This document shows, piece by piece, positions 6,262 to 13,340 of a stretch of 17,594 nt of DNA. Each line of letters starts with the position of its first letter. Position 1 is the first letter of the stretch. The notes below the pieces were generated by a model. The model did no database searches. It was not told the origin of the DNA and worked only from the letters and a program-made list of their open reading frames with translations. The DNA is taken from positions 1 through 17,594 of the forward strand of contig DHFO01000040.1 of NCBI GenBank assembly GCA_002402295.1, written 5' to 3'. The translations under genes were made by a program, and so were the position numbers. The stretch comes from Caldiserica bacterium UBA4822. Its GTDB lineage: Bacteria; Caldisericota; Caldisericia; Cryosericales; Cryosericaceae.

Positions 6262-8030
6262 GAGTCCTCCTTGGTAGCAGCACGCGGGGCGTCGGCGGCC
6301 GACGGCCGCAGGTTTTCCGGTATGCGGATGACGAAGGTCGTTCCTTTGCCCACCGTGCTGTGGACATCAATGGTTCCGTTGTGGGCAAGCACGATGCGCT
6401 TTACAATGGCCAGCCCGAGCCCTGTCCCCGGGCGGACGCCCTTTCCGGCGTTCGAGTAGAAGCGCTCGAAAATCCGGGGAAGGACGTTCGGAGCAATGCC
6501 GCGGCCGGTATCAGCGACCTGAAACTCAGTGAATCCACCCTCTGCCGAGATGGTCACCGTGACGGTGCCACGTTCGGTGAAGCGGTACGCGTTCTCGACA
6601 AGGTTGATGAGCAGCTGCTGCAGCATAAGGCGGTCGGCGTACAGCGTCCCGGCCTCCTCCTGAATCTCGAAACGCAGCGGGACCCCGGTTTCGGCAGCGC
6701 GCTTCTCAAACAGCTCCATCGTGTCAGCCTCCAAATCATGCAGATCTACCAGCTCGACCGAGGGGGGCTGGTTCTCAAAGCGGGACAGGACCGAGATGTC
6801 CGTGGACAGCTCGATAAGCCGCGCCACGTTGCGGCCGATGATGTCAAGGTACCGCGTGTTGCCGGGTTCTTCGCGCAGCAGGTCGAGGTAGCCCTGGATG
6901 GCCGTCAGCGGGGTCTTGAGCTCATGGGAGGCGTTCGCGACGAAGTCGGCCTTGACGCGAGCGAGGGCCGCAGCATCGGTCACGTCCTCGAGCAGGACGA
7001 TAACGCGCCGCTCATGCGCATTCCACTGCGAGAGTTCCTGAACGGTGCAGGCGTAGGACCTCCCTCGCAGCACGCTTGCCAGCTGCTGGGGCTGATGTGT
7101 CGAAACGCACCGGTCGATGGCTGCCAGCACGTCGGGCATGGGCAGGAGTTCGGCAATGTGGCGGCCGGCAGGGGGCAGCAGGTCCCCGGGCACCAACAGG
7201 TCGAAGAGAGGATTACTGGATACCACGTTCAGGGTATCATCGAGCAGGACAGCGGCAAGGGGAAGGGCGTCAAGCACCGCGTCAAGACGTACCGACCAAC
7301 TCCGTTCCACCCTGGCAAGCGACTCGTTTTCCTGCACAATCGTGTAGGCGGCTTTCTCGATACGGCCCTCCGGCGTCGCACCAGCATGCATGGCGATCCC
7401 AGCAAGGGACGCTAGGGAGCGCAGTTCCAGAGCGTCGGCTGTTTCGTCCAGTGGCCTCCTCTCACGGCCCGCAAGGACGGCCGAGAAGGCGAGCAGGCAG
7501 ATGCCGATGCCCAGCAGCAAGGGCAGGGCCCAGGAAACGGTCCCCGACGCCACCTGCCATGGCAGAGAGGCGTCCGAGCTGGCCACTGCGACGCCCACGA
7601 GTTTTTCCTGGGCATCACGTATGCTGACACACACGGAACGCTCCTGTTTCCCCGCCTCCACGTGGTAGGTGATGCCCTCCCCGATGCCACTGGCGAGGGC
7701 CCGCTGAACCTCAGGGTCCTTGCGCCGGTTGACAACAGCAGCGACGCTGAATGCAGAATCTGCGGCGGCCGACCCATCGGGGTTCAGAATGGTCAGGCGC
7801 ATGCTGGCAGGGAATTCGCCCCACACCAGGCTGGACAGCGAGCCCCCGGACTGCAGCGCGTGAACGGAGCTGGTGGACAGGAGCCGCGCCGCTGCTTCCA
7901 GGCGTGCGCTCTCCCCCTTGACCGCAGTCTGGTGAACGGAGGCCACAAGCAGCCAAGCAGAGGCCGCAAGGACAAGCAACCCGGCGACGACGCTTGTTTC
8001 CACACGCCAAGGGAACGTCCTTCGGCTCAT
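6258..8030 (-). CDS. phoR: PhoR-type sensor histidine kinase
   Basis: This membrane sensor kinase of the phosphate-starvation two-component system has 590 residues. It has a TM segment at about 12-31 and an extracytoplasmic domain of about 130 residues. A second TM follows at about 166-187. A PAS-like region spans about 245-350, ending in VIVLLEDVTD. The HisKA domain carries the phosphorylated His in FVANASHELKTPLTAIQGY (H369). The HATPase domain has the N-box LINLVENAYRF (N480), the G1 box DTGRGI (507-512) and the G2 box GTGLGLAIVKRI (535-546). It starts with ATG in an ATGA overlap with phoB, preceded by GAGGAG, and ends in an ATGA overlap with pstS3. The large extracytoplasmic domain is reminiscent of the long Firmicute PhoR sensors rather than the short E. 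coli form. The PhoR assignment rests on the neighbouring pst genes. Confidence 0.93.
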   Translation of the reverse strand: MSRRTFPWRVETSVVAGLLVLAASAWLLVASVHQTAVKGESARLEAAARLLSTSSVHALQSGGSLSSLVWGEFPASMRLTILNPDGSAAADSAFSVAAVVNRRKDPEVQRALASGIGEGITYHVEAGKQERSVCVSIRDAQEKLVGVAVASSDASLPWQVASGTVSWALPLLLGIGICLLAFSAVLAGRERRPLDETADALELRSLASLAGIAMHAGATPEGRIEKAAYTIVQENESLARVERSWSVRLDAVLDALPLAAVLLDDTLNVVSSNPLFDLLVPGDLLPPAGRHIAELLPMPDVLAAIDRCVSTHQPQQLASVLRGRSYACTVQELSQWNAHERRVIVLLEDVTDAAALARVKADFVANASHELKTPLTAIQGYLDLLREEPGNTRYLDIIGRNVARLIELSTDISVLSRFENQPPSVELVDLHDLEADTMELFEKRAAETGVPLRFEIQEEAGTLYADRLMLQQLLINLVENAYRFTERGTVTVTISAEGGFTEFQVADTGRGIAPNVLPRIFERFYSNAGKGVRPGTGLGLAIVKRIVLAHNGTIDVHSTVGKGTTFVIRIPENLRPSAADAPRAATKEDS

Positions 8031-8716
8031 GGCTCCTCTTCGACGTAGTAGCCGAAGCTGCGTGACGTGTGAAGAAGGCGTGCCGCTGCACCGAGTTTGC
8101 GGCGGATATTGGCGACATGTACGTCGATGACCCGCTCCACCGCATCTGTTTCCCCAACAGCCCTCAGCAGCTCTTCGCGCGAAACGACCGTTCCCTTGTG
8201 CTCGACAAGCATAGCAAGGATGCGGTACTCCGAGGGGGTCAGTTCCACAGGCTTTCCCCCTGCCATGACCACATGGCGTGCCGTATCAACCGAGAGCTCC
8301 CCGGCCGTGAAGACATGGGTGGAAGGGGCAGCGCGCCGCGCGCCCTCGCGGCGAAGCATGGCCACAACCTGGGCTACCAGTTCGTGCGGGTTGAATGGCT
8401 TGCGAATATAGGTGTCTGCCCCGAGCCCCAGCGTCAGGACCACGTCTGTTTCTGTGGCCTTGGCGCTGCAGACGAGGATCGGCATGGCGTCGTATGCGGG
8501 CTGCTGGCGCAGAGTCTTGATGACATCACCCCCGGAAAGCTCGGGCAGCATCAGGTCCAGGATGACCAGGTCGGGCGGGTCCTTCTGCTTGCCCAGCCAT
8601 GTCAGGAAAGCCACCGGTGACGCAAACGGGATAGGCTCCAGGGATTCCCGTTGTAGATAAAGTCCAATCAGCTCACGGATGTCGTCGTCGTCCTCAACCA
8701 CTGCTATGCGTCTGAT
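8027..8716 (-). CDS. phoB: PhoB/PhoP-type response regulator (probable ATC start)
   Basis: This OmpR/PhoB-family regulator is the partner of the following kinase and probably binds the 11-bp-period repeats near pstS1 and pstS2. Counting from the ATC at 8716, the receiver domain has the acidic pocket VVEDDDD, the phospho-acceptor Asp54 in LVILDLMLPE, Ser84 and Lys106 in IRKPFNPHEL. The winged-helix domain follows, with ELTPSEYRIL, VDVHVANIRRKLG-type elements and a GYYVEEEP end. The first conventional start is GTG at 8701, which would remove RRIA of the first beta strand and has no ribosome-binding site. An in-frame TGA lies at 8720-8722. The ATC at 8716 restores MRRIAVVEDD and sits five bases after GAGGT, so I take it as the likely start. 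If only standard starts are allowed, the gene is 8027-8701. Confidence 0.92.
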   Translation of the reverse strand: MRRIAVVEDDDDIRELIGLYLQRESLEPIPFASPVAFLTWLGKQKDPPDLVILDLMLPELSGGDVIKTLRQQPAYDAMPILVCSAKATETDVVLTLGLGADTYIRKPFNPHELVAQVVAMLRREGARRAAPSTHVFTAGELSVDTARHVVMAGGKPVELTPSEYRILAMLVEHKGTVVSREELLRAVGETDAVERVIDVHVANIRRKLGAAARLLHTSRSFGYYVEEEP

Positions 8717-8749
8717 AGGTCACCTCACACAAGCCTGCATCCTGAGTGT

Positions 8750-8778
8750 AGTATCAGGAGCTTGAAGTGACAAGTCAA
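8750..8778 (-). promoter_or_regulatory. Sigma-70-type promoter of phoBR-pstS3
   Basis: On the minus strand TTGACT (8773-8778) and GATACT (8750-8755) are separated by exactly 17 bases, about 35 bases before the phoB start. The -35 matches the consensus at five of six positions and the -10 at four. No clear 11-bp-period PHO box overlaps it. Confidence 0.62.
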
Positions 8779-8879
8779 GACAGCGTTGAGACGACCAGGT
8801 CGGTTCCGGTCGAGAGCAGCCGGTGACGAGAATGTGAAAATCGCGGTTGCATCCCGGTGCGGGGAGCTATACTGAACCC

Positions 8880-8953
8880 AGCTGTAGCAAGCAGCAATCC
8901 CTTTCCTTTCCCAATCGCCCCGGGCTCAACCCACCCGGGGCCTCTTGTTTTCC
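8880..8953 (+). ncRNA. Candidate small RNA or short leader transcript
   Basis: A good -10 (TATACT, 8868-8873) is followed about 45 bases later by a strong terminator-like hairpin, which would give a transcript of roughly 70 bases. A -35 (TTGCAT, 8847-8852) is present but at a short 15-base spacing. No known RNA family is recognised. It could also be an attenuated leader of fabH. Confidence 0.3.
8917..8953 (+). terminator. Rho-independent-type terminator upstream of fabH
   Basis: GCCCCGGG (8917-8924) pairs perfectly with CCCGGGGC (8934-8941) across a 9-base loop and is followed by CTCTTGTTTTCC on the plus strand. There is no upstream plus-strand gene for it to terminate, which suggests a small RNA or an attenuator. 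Confidence 0.55.
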
Positions 8954-9186
8954 TTGCCCTGCCCACTCTGTGAAGAAGATGGGGAATGTTGTGCGTATTG
9001 GTGATAGACTGTCAAAGGGATACCTGGAAGCCCAGGAGGGTCGGACATGGAGTCAGGGGTCTGGTGGGACATGAACATGTGTGCTCTTGAGCGTGTTGGG
9101 AGGACTGCCCGCATGACTGCAGGGCGGACAGGGGCGGCTACGGCATGCGTGGCGAGTGAGAGGAATGGAACGGGAGGGACAGTCTG

Positions 9187-10164
9187 ATGGTCGGTATCGT
9201 TGGACTCGGCAGTTATGTTCCCGAGCACATCGTCACAAATGCTGACATGGAGAAGATCCTGGACACCAGCGACGGCTGGATTCGCAGCCGGTCCGGCATT
9301 GTGGAGCGGCGCTTCGCAGCCAGTGAACAGGCTTCCAGTGACCTGGCGGCGATTGCCGCAACGAGGGCGCTGGAGGATGCCGCTATGTCCCCCTTGGACC
9401 TGGACCTCATCATTGTCGGCACCAACTCCCCGGATATGCTGTATCCGTCTACTGCATGCCTGCTTCAGAGCAGGATTGGAGCCACCAATGCGGCAGCCTT
9501 CGACCTGCAGTCTGGATGCCCGGGATGGATCTATGCCACGACAACAGGCGTGCAGTACATTCAGTCGGGCATGTACAGGAATGTACTGGTCGTCGGCGCA
9601 GAGGTCATCACACGCATGATGGACCCGACGGACAGAGGCACGTATGTGCTGTTCGGCGACGGCGCCGGCGCCGCCGTATTGAGTTCGGTGGAGCACGGGG
9701 GCATGAAAGCGTTCGAGCTGTTTGCCGACGGGTCCCTGGCGCAGTACCTGACCCTGCCGGCCGGCGGTTCACGCAGACCGTTCAGCAGAGATGTGCTCAG
9801 GGAGCGCAGTTACTACACGAAGATGGACGGACAGGCGGTCTTCCGGTTTTCCGTACGTGAGATCTCCCGCATCTCGAAGAAGGTGCTGGAAAAGGCTGGT
9901 GTCCCTCTCGAGGAGGTTGACTGGTTTATCCCCCATCAGGCCAATCTGAGGATCATCCAGTCGGGAGCGCAGGAACTGGGCATCCCGATGGACAAGACCG
10001 TGGTCACCATCGACAAGTACGGCAACTCGTCCGCGGCGTCGATTCCTGTGGCGCTGGACAAGATCTACCGTGAGGGGAAGCTCAAGCGCGGGGACAAGGT
10101 CCTCATGGTCTCGTTCGGAGCAGGCATGACATCCGGGGCGATCCTCATGGAGTGGTCCAGGTAG
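9187..10164 (+). CDS. fabH: 3-oxoacyl-ACP synthase III (KAS III, FabH)
   Basis: FabH condenses an acyl-CoA primer with malonyl-ACP to start fatty acid synthesis in the cytosol. The 325-residue product has the thiolase fold. The catalytic triad is visible as Cys111 in QSGCPGW, His250 in PHQANLRII and Asn280 in YGNSSAASIP. The N-terminal DGWIRSRSGIVERR is typical of FabH. The Cys motif reads GCPGW where many FabH proteins have ACSGF, so primer preference may differ. The ATG at 9187 is preceded by GGGAGGG. No other fatty acid gene is nearby, so this is an orphan fabH. It runs divergently from phoB and convergently with the BMP gene, ending at a shared hairpin terminator. Confidence 0.94.
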   Translation: MVGIVGLGSYVPEHIVTNADMEKILDTSDGWIRSRSGIVERRFAASEQASSDLAAIAATRALEDAAMSPLDLDLIIVGTNSPDMLYPSTACLLQSRIGATNAAAFDLQSGCPGWIYATTTGVQYIQSGMYRNVLVVGAEVITRMMDPTDRGTYVLFGDGAGAAVLSSVEHGGMKAFELFADGSLAQYLTLPAGGSRRPFSRDVLRERSYYTKMDGQAVFRFSVREISRISKKVLEKAGVPLEEVDWFIPHQANLRIIQSGAQELGIPMDKTVVTIDKYGNSSAASIPVALDKIYREGKLKRGDKVLMVSFGAGMTSGAILMEWSR

Positions 10165-10194
10165 TATGTTTCCCTGCCGGGGCCTGCGGTGACG

Positions 10195-10221
10195 AACCCC
10201 CCGGCGCTATGCCGGGGGGTT
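10195..10221. terminator. Bidirectional terminator between fabH and BMP gene
   Basis: AACCCCCCGGC (10195-10205) pairs perfectly with GCCGGGGGGTT (10211-10221) around a 5-base loop, between convergent genes. It starts 31 bases after the fabH stop and lies 22 bases after the BMP stop. It closely resembles the hairpin after the other BMP paralogue (11581-11607). Confidence 0.8.
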
Positions 10222-10242
10222 GTGCTTGAAGAGGTCCGCAGG

Positions 10243-11442
10243 TTAGAATCCCGAGGGAGGAGTCCAGGCAGGCACGGCCATGGGGTCCGTAGGAGGAACC
10301 ACCGTGCCGTTGATGATGTCCTGCCGCAGGGCCTCGACCTTAGCCATCTGGTCAGCGGAGAGTACTTTGGAAATGTTGTCCTGAGCGTAGCCGACTCCAC
10401 CGTCGCTCAGGGAAAGGGTGACGACGCCAGGCTTGAACGTATCGTCAGCCACAGCCTTGACAGCCTCCCATGTTGCGTAATCCACGTGTTTTATAGCGGA
10501 GGTCAGGGTGCCTTCGGGATACAGGTTGGGATTCTTGCCCATATCCACATCGACACCGATGCCCCAGATGCCCTTGGACGGTCCGCCGGCTTCCTTGATA
10601 GCCTCGAACATTCCGTTGCCCGTTGCACCCGCAGCATGGAACAGGATGTCGCACTTCTGGCTGATCATCGTCTGGGCAATCTGCTTGCCCTTTGGCTGGT
10701 CGGTGAAGCTGCCGGCGTAGACATTGGCGACGTTCTTGCCGTCCGTACCATACGCCGTAGGATTGGTTGTCTTGACGCCTGCCATGAACCCGGCCTCATA
10801 CCTCTGGACGGCGGGAACCGCAACACCGCCAATGTAGCCGACCTTGTTATTCTTGGTGGCCATACCGGCAATTGCTCCCACCAGGTAGCCGCACTGCTCC
10901 TCCTTGAACAGATAACAGATGAGGTTCGGGAGCTCCGGGAGCGGCTCGAACGTGTTGGGGTCCGAGGGAACGGCGTCGATCAGCATGAACTTGACGTCCG
11001 GGTACTCCTTTGCTACCTGATACGTCGCGTCGGCAAGCATGAACCCGACCGCAATGATGAGCTTGCAGTTCTCGTCCGCAGCTAGTTTGGTCAGGTTGGG
11101 GATGTAGTCCGTCTGCTCCTTGGACTCGAGAATGACGGGAGTGATGCCGGCGATGGGGGCAATGTTCTTGTCGGCTAGGTCCGGAGCATTGTCAGCAAGC
11201 GACTTCGCGTAGTCTTCATCAGACATGTCAACATAGCCGCCGCCTTTCACATAGGTCTTCTTGGCAGCCCACGCCTCGAGTCCGCGCAAGGCCGAATCGT
11301 TGAACGACTGATCACCGCGTCCGCCCACGTCGGTCACGAGACCAACCTTGATCTCATTCGCGGTGGGGGTTGTGCTCCTGCAGCCGGTGGTGACAGTGGT
11401 TGCAAGGGCAAGTACCAGAAGCACAGACAACAATCTTCTCAT
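10243..11442 (-). CDS. BMP-family nucleoside-binding lipoprotein (PnrA/Med type)
   Basis: This is a substrate-binding lipoprotein of the Bmp (PF02608) family, whose characterised members such as Treponema PnrA bind purine nucleosides for ABC import. The ATG at 11442 has AAGGAGG eight bases upstream and gives 399 residues; the frame remains open to 11517. The signal peptide ends in TTGC with Cys21 as lipidation site. The family motif KVGLVTDVGGRGDQSFNDSA follows directly, then GFMLADATYQVAKEYPD, IAGMATKNNKVGYIGG and the GIWGIGVDVD segment near the C-terminus. It is a tandem paralogue of the gene upstream, with a 427-bp stretch nearly identical at DNA level. No permease or ATPase genes for nucleosides are in the window. 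Nucleoside specificity is inferred from the family and the nearby 5'-nucleotidase. Confidence 0.93.
   Translation of the reverse strand: MRRLLSVLLVLALATTVTTGCRSTTPTANEIKVGLVTDVGGRGDQSFNDSALRGLEAWAAKKTYVKGGGYVDMSDEDYAKSLADNAPDLADKNIAPIAGITPVILESKEQTDYIPNLTKLAADENCKLIIAVGFMLADATYQVAKEYPDVKFMLIDAVPSDPNTFEPLPELPNLICYLFKEEQCGYLVGAIAGMATKNNKVGYIGGVAVPAVQRYEAGFMAGVKTTNPTAYGTDGKNVANVYAGSFTDQPKGKQIAQTMISQKCDILFHAAGATGNGMFEAIKEAGGPSKGIWGIGVDVDMGKNPNLYPEGTLTSAIKHVDYATWEAVKAVADDTFKPGVVTLSLSDGGVGYAQDNISKVLSADQMAKVEALRQDIINGTVVPPTDPMAVPAWTPPSGF
10482..10908 (-). repeat. Near-identical duplicated tract, copy in plain BMP gene
   Basis: By eye this matches 11871-12297 without gaps at a constant offset of 1389 bases, with about 11 mismatches, seven of which cluster in one short patch near 10745-10770. 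The flanking coding sequence is clearly less similar, which suggests gene conversion after an older duplication. Confidence 0.85.
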
Positions 11443-11488
11443 GCAGTATTCCTCCTTGTTGCACTGACATGGTATCGTACTACCCTCC

Positions 11489-11517
11489 AGTGTACCCACG
11501 CCGGCAACATAGTACAA
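11489..11517 (-). promoter_or_regulatory. Putative promoter of plain BMP gene
   Basis: On the minus strand TTGTAC (11512-11517) and TACACT (11489-11494) are separated by 17 bases, placed about 47 bases upstream of the ATG at 11442. Both boxes are partial matches to the sigma-70 consensus. Confidence 0.45.
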
Positions 11518-11580
11518 GGGACAGCGTGAAGGAGAACCGGGGTCATCTCCTGAGAGGGGCTATCGCGAGGACGCATAACA

Positions 11581-11607
11581 AAACCCCCGGCCGTACGCCG
11601 GGGGTTT
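11581..11607 (-). terminator. Terminator after PF07833-BMP fusion gene
   Basis: AAACCCCCGGC (11581-11591) pairs perfectly with GCCGGGGGTTT (11597-11607) around a 5-base loop. On the minus strand the second arm runs into TTTTGTT, a good T tail, 24 bases after the stop codon. Confidence 0.82.
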
Positions 11608-11631
11608 GGAAGAACGCGAGTCGAGTGAAAC

Positions 11632-13218
11632 TTAGAAGCCGGTAGGAGCTGTCCAGGAAGCAACCTTGGTCGGGTCTTCGGGAGGTGTGATCTTGCCGTC
11701 AATGATCTGCTGGCGGAGGCTCTCCACCTTGGCAATCTGTGCAGCAGTCAGAACCTTGGCCACGTTGTCCTGGGCGTAGCCGACACCACCGTTGCGCAGC
11801 GAAAGCGTAATGACGCCCGGGGTGAAGGTGTCGTAAACTACGGACTTGACGGAAACGTAGGTAGCGAAATCCACGTGTTTCATAGCGGAGGTCAGGGTGC
11901 CTTCGGGATACAGGTTGGGATTCTTGCCCATATCCACATCGACACCGATGCCCCAGATGCCCTTGGACGGTCCGCCGGCTTCCTTGATAGCCTCGAACAT
12001 TCCGTTACCCGTTGCACCCGCAGCATGGAACAGGATGTCGCACTTCTGGCTGATCATCGTCTGGGCAATCTGCTTGCCCTTTGGCTGGTCGCTGAAGCTG
12101 CCGGCGTAGACATTGGCGACGTTCTTGCCGTCCGTACCATAGGCGGTCTTGTTGGTCGTCTTGACGCCTGCCATGAACCCGGCCTCATACCTCTGGACGG
12201 CGGGAACCGCAATACCGCCAATGTAGCCGACCTTGTTATTCTTGGTGGCCATACCGGCAATTGCTCCCACCAGGTAGCCGCACTGCTCCTCCTTGAATAG
12301 GAAACAAACAAGGTTGGGAAGCGTGGGAAGAGGGGCAAACGTGTTGGGGTCCGAGGGAACAGCGTCGATCAGCATGAACTTGGTTTGTGGATGGTCCTTA
12401 GCTACCTGATACGTCGCGTCGGCAAGCATGAACCCGACCGCAATGATGAGCTTGCACTTCTCATCCTCGGCGAGCTTCGTGAGGTTAGGGATGTAGTCCG
12501 TCTGCTCCTTGGACTCGAGAATGACGGGCTGCACATTTGTAAGAGGGGCAATACCGCGGCTGGTGAGATCTGGAGCGTTGTCGGCAAGCGACTGCTTGTA
12601 TGCAGCGTCTGTCATCGTGGTGTAGCCGCCGCCCTTGACATATGCCTTCTTTGCTGCCCAGACTTCAAGGCCACGCAGGGCTGAGTCGTTGAACGACTGG
12701 TCGCCGCGTCCGCCGACGTCGGTGACAAGGCCGACCTTGACGGTCGTGGTGATGGGGGCCTTCGTTGTAACAGTTACGGTTCTGGCCTTGTCATTCCAGT
12801 CGACCTTAAGGCCAGACTGCTCAGAAACGAACCGGATGGGAATCAGCGTACGTCCAGCCTTCGAGATGTAGGCAGCGGCGTCCATGAGGACCGGATCGCC
12901 ATTCACCTTAGCAGCTTTCTGACCAATGGTGAACTCAAATTGAGTGGCTCCCAGAAGAACGCCCACCTTCTTGGTTGCAGCGTCGTAGTTGACGTCCGCG
13001 CCAAAGCTCTCAGCCACCAGGCGGATGGGCACGAATGTACGGCCGCTGGTGATTTCTGGCGCCTGGTCACCCTTCTTGGTGACTCCGTCTAACTTGTAGT
13101 CGACCTTTCCGACCGTCAGGACAAGAGTGGTCGTGGTTGCAGCAGTGGCTGTCGATACTCCAAGCGTGAGACCGACCATCATTGCCAGCACAACGAACAG
13201 CGAAACGATTCTCTTCAC
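11632..13218 (-). CDS. BMP-family nucleoside-binding protein with N-terminal copper-amine-oxidase-like repeats
   Basis: This is a 528-residue secreted fusion. The start is GTG at 13218, with GGAGG six to seven bases upstream. An in-frame ATG at 13230 overlaps that ribosome-binding site and would spoil the KR-rich signal start. Residues 1-26 are a Sec signal peptide ending in ATA-AT with no lipobox. Residues about 32-90 and 94-151 are PF07833-type repeats with GRTFVPIRLVAESFGADV and GRTLIPIRFVSEQSGLKV. From about residue 160 there is a full BMP domain with KVGLVTDVGGRGDQSFNDSA. The binding domain is very close to the downstream lipoprotein paralogue. This copies the design of PstS copy 2. I infer an extracytoplasmic nucleoside-binding protein held at the surface by something other than a lipid anchor. 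A weak TTGACC/TAGGCT pair with a 16-base spacer lies upstream. Confidence 0.92.
   Translation of the reverse strand: MKRIVSLFVVLAMMVGLTLGVSTATAATTTTLVLTVGKVDYKLDGVTKKGDQAPEITSGRTFVPIRLVAESFGADVNYDAATKKVGVLLGATQFEFTIGQKAAKVNGDPVLMDAAAYISKAGRTLIPIRFVSEQSGLKVDWNDKARTVTVTTKAPITTTVKVGLVTDVGGRGDQSFNDSALRGLEVWAAKKAYVKGGGYTTMTDAAYKQSLADNAPDLTSRGIAPLTNVQPVILESKEQTDYIPNLTKLAEDEKCKLIIAVGFMLADATYQVAKDHPQTKFMLIDAVPSDPNTFAPLPTLPNLVCFLFKEEQCGYLVGAIAGMATKNNKVGYIGGIAVPAVQRYEAGFMAGVKTTNKTAYGTDGKNVANVYAGSFSDQPKGKQIAQTMISQKCDILFHAAGATGNGMFEAIKEAGGPSKGIWGIGVDVDMGKNPNLYPEGTLTSAMKHVDFATYVSVKSVVYDTFTPGVITLSLRNGGVGYAQDNVAKVLTAAQIAKVESLRQQIIDGKITPPEDPTKVASWTAPTGF
11871..12297 (-). repeat. Near-identical duplicated tract, copy in PF07833-BMP gene
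   Basis: This is the partner of 10482-10908. A second shorter patch of high identity lies around 12400-12530, matching 11011-11141, separated by diverged sequence. The similarity is therefore patchy rather than uniform. Confidence 0.85.
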
Positions 13219-13340
13219 GTTTGCCTCCATGGCGAATATGGTACACCCGCGGGCAGAACAAGCGCCCCAGCAAAAGCCTATGCACAACCGGGTGCAGGTC
13301 AAGTGAGGCGGCATACCACTCCTGACGTGGTAACGCGGGC

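Larger units (their letters stand above)
8717..9186. other. 470-bp non-coding divergent region between phoB and fabH
   Basis: This stretch has no convincing protein gene. It holds the phoB promoter (minus strand, 8750-8778), a plus-strand TATACT (8868-8873) followed by a GC-rich hairpin and T-rich tail (8917-8953), and the fabH ribosome-binding region (GGGAGGG near 9174-9180). A 38-codon open frame from the ATG at 9071 ends in TGATG overlapping the fabH start, but its composition looks random. Confidence 0.7.

Noticed and set aside
8764..8786. Possible PHO box at the phoB promoter (TGTC repeated)
   Set aside because: The repeats are 10 bases apart rather than 11 and do not match the pstS1/pstS2 motif.
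9071..9187. 38-codon open frame ending in TGATG at the fabH start
   Set aside because: The overlap is suggestive of coupling, but there is only a weak ribosome-binding site, the composition is random-looking (many Gly, Thr, Arg), and fabH has its own good site.
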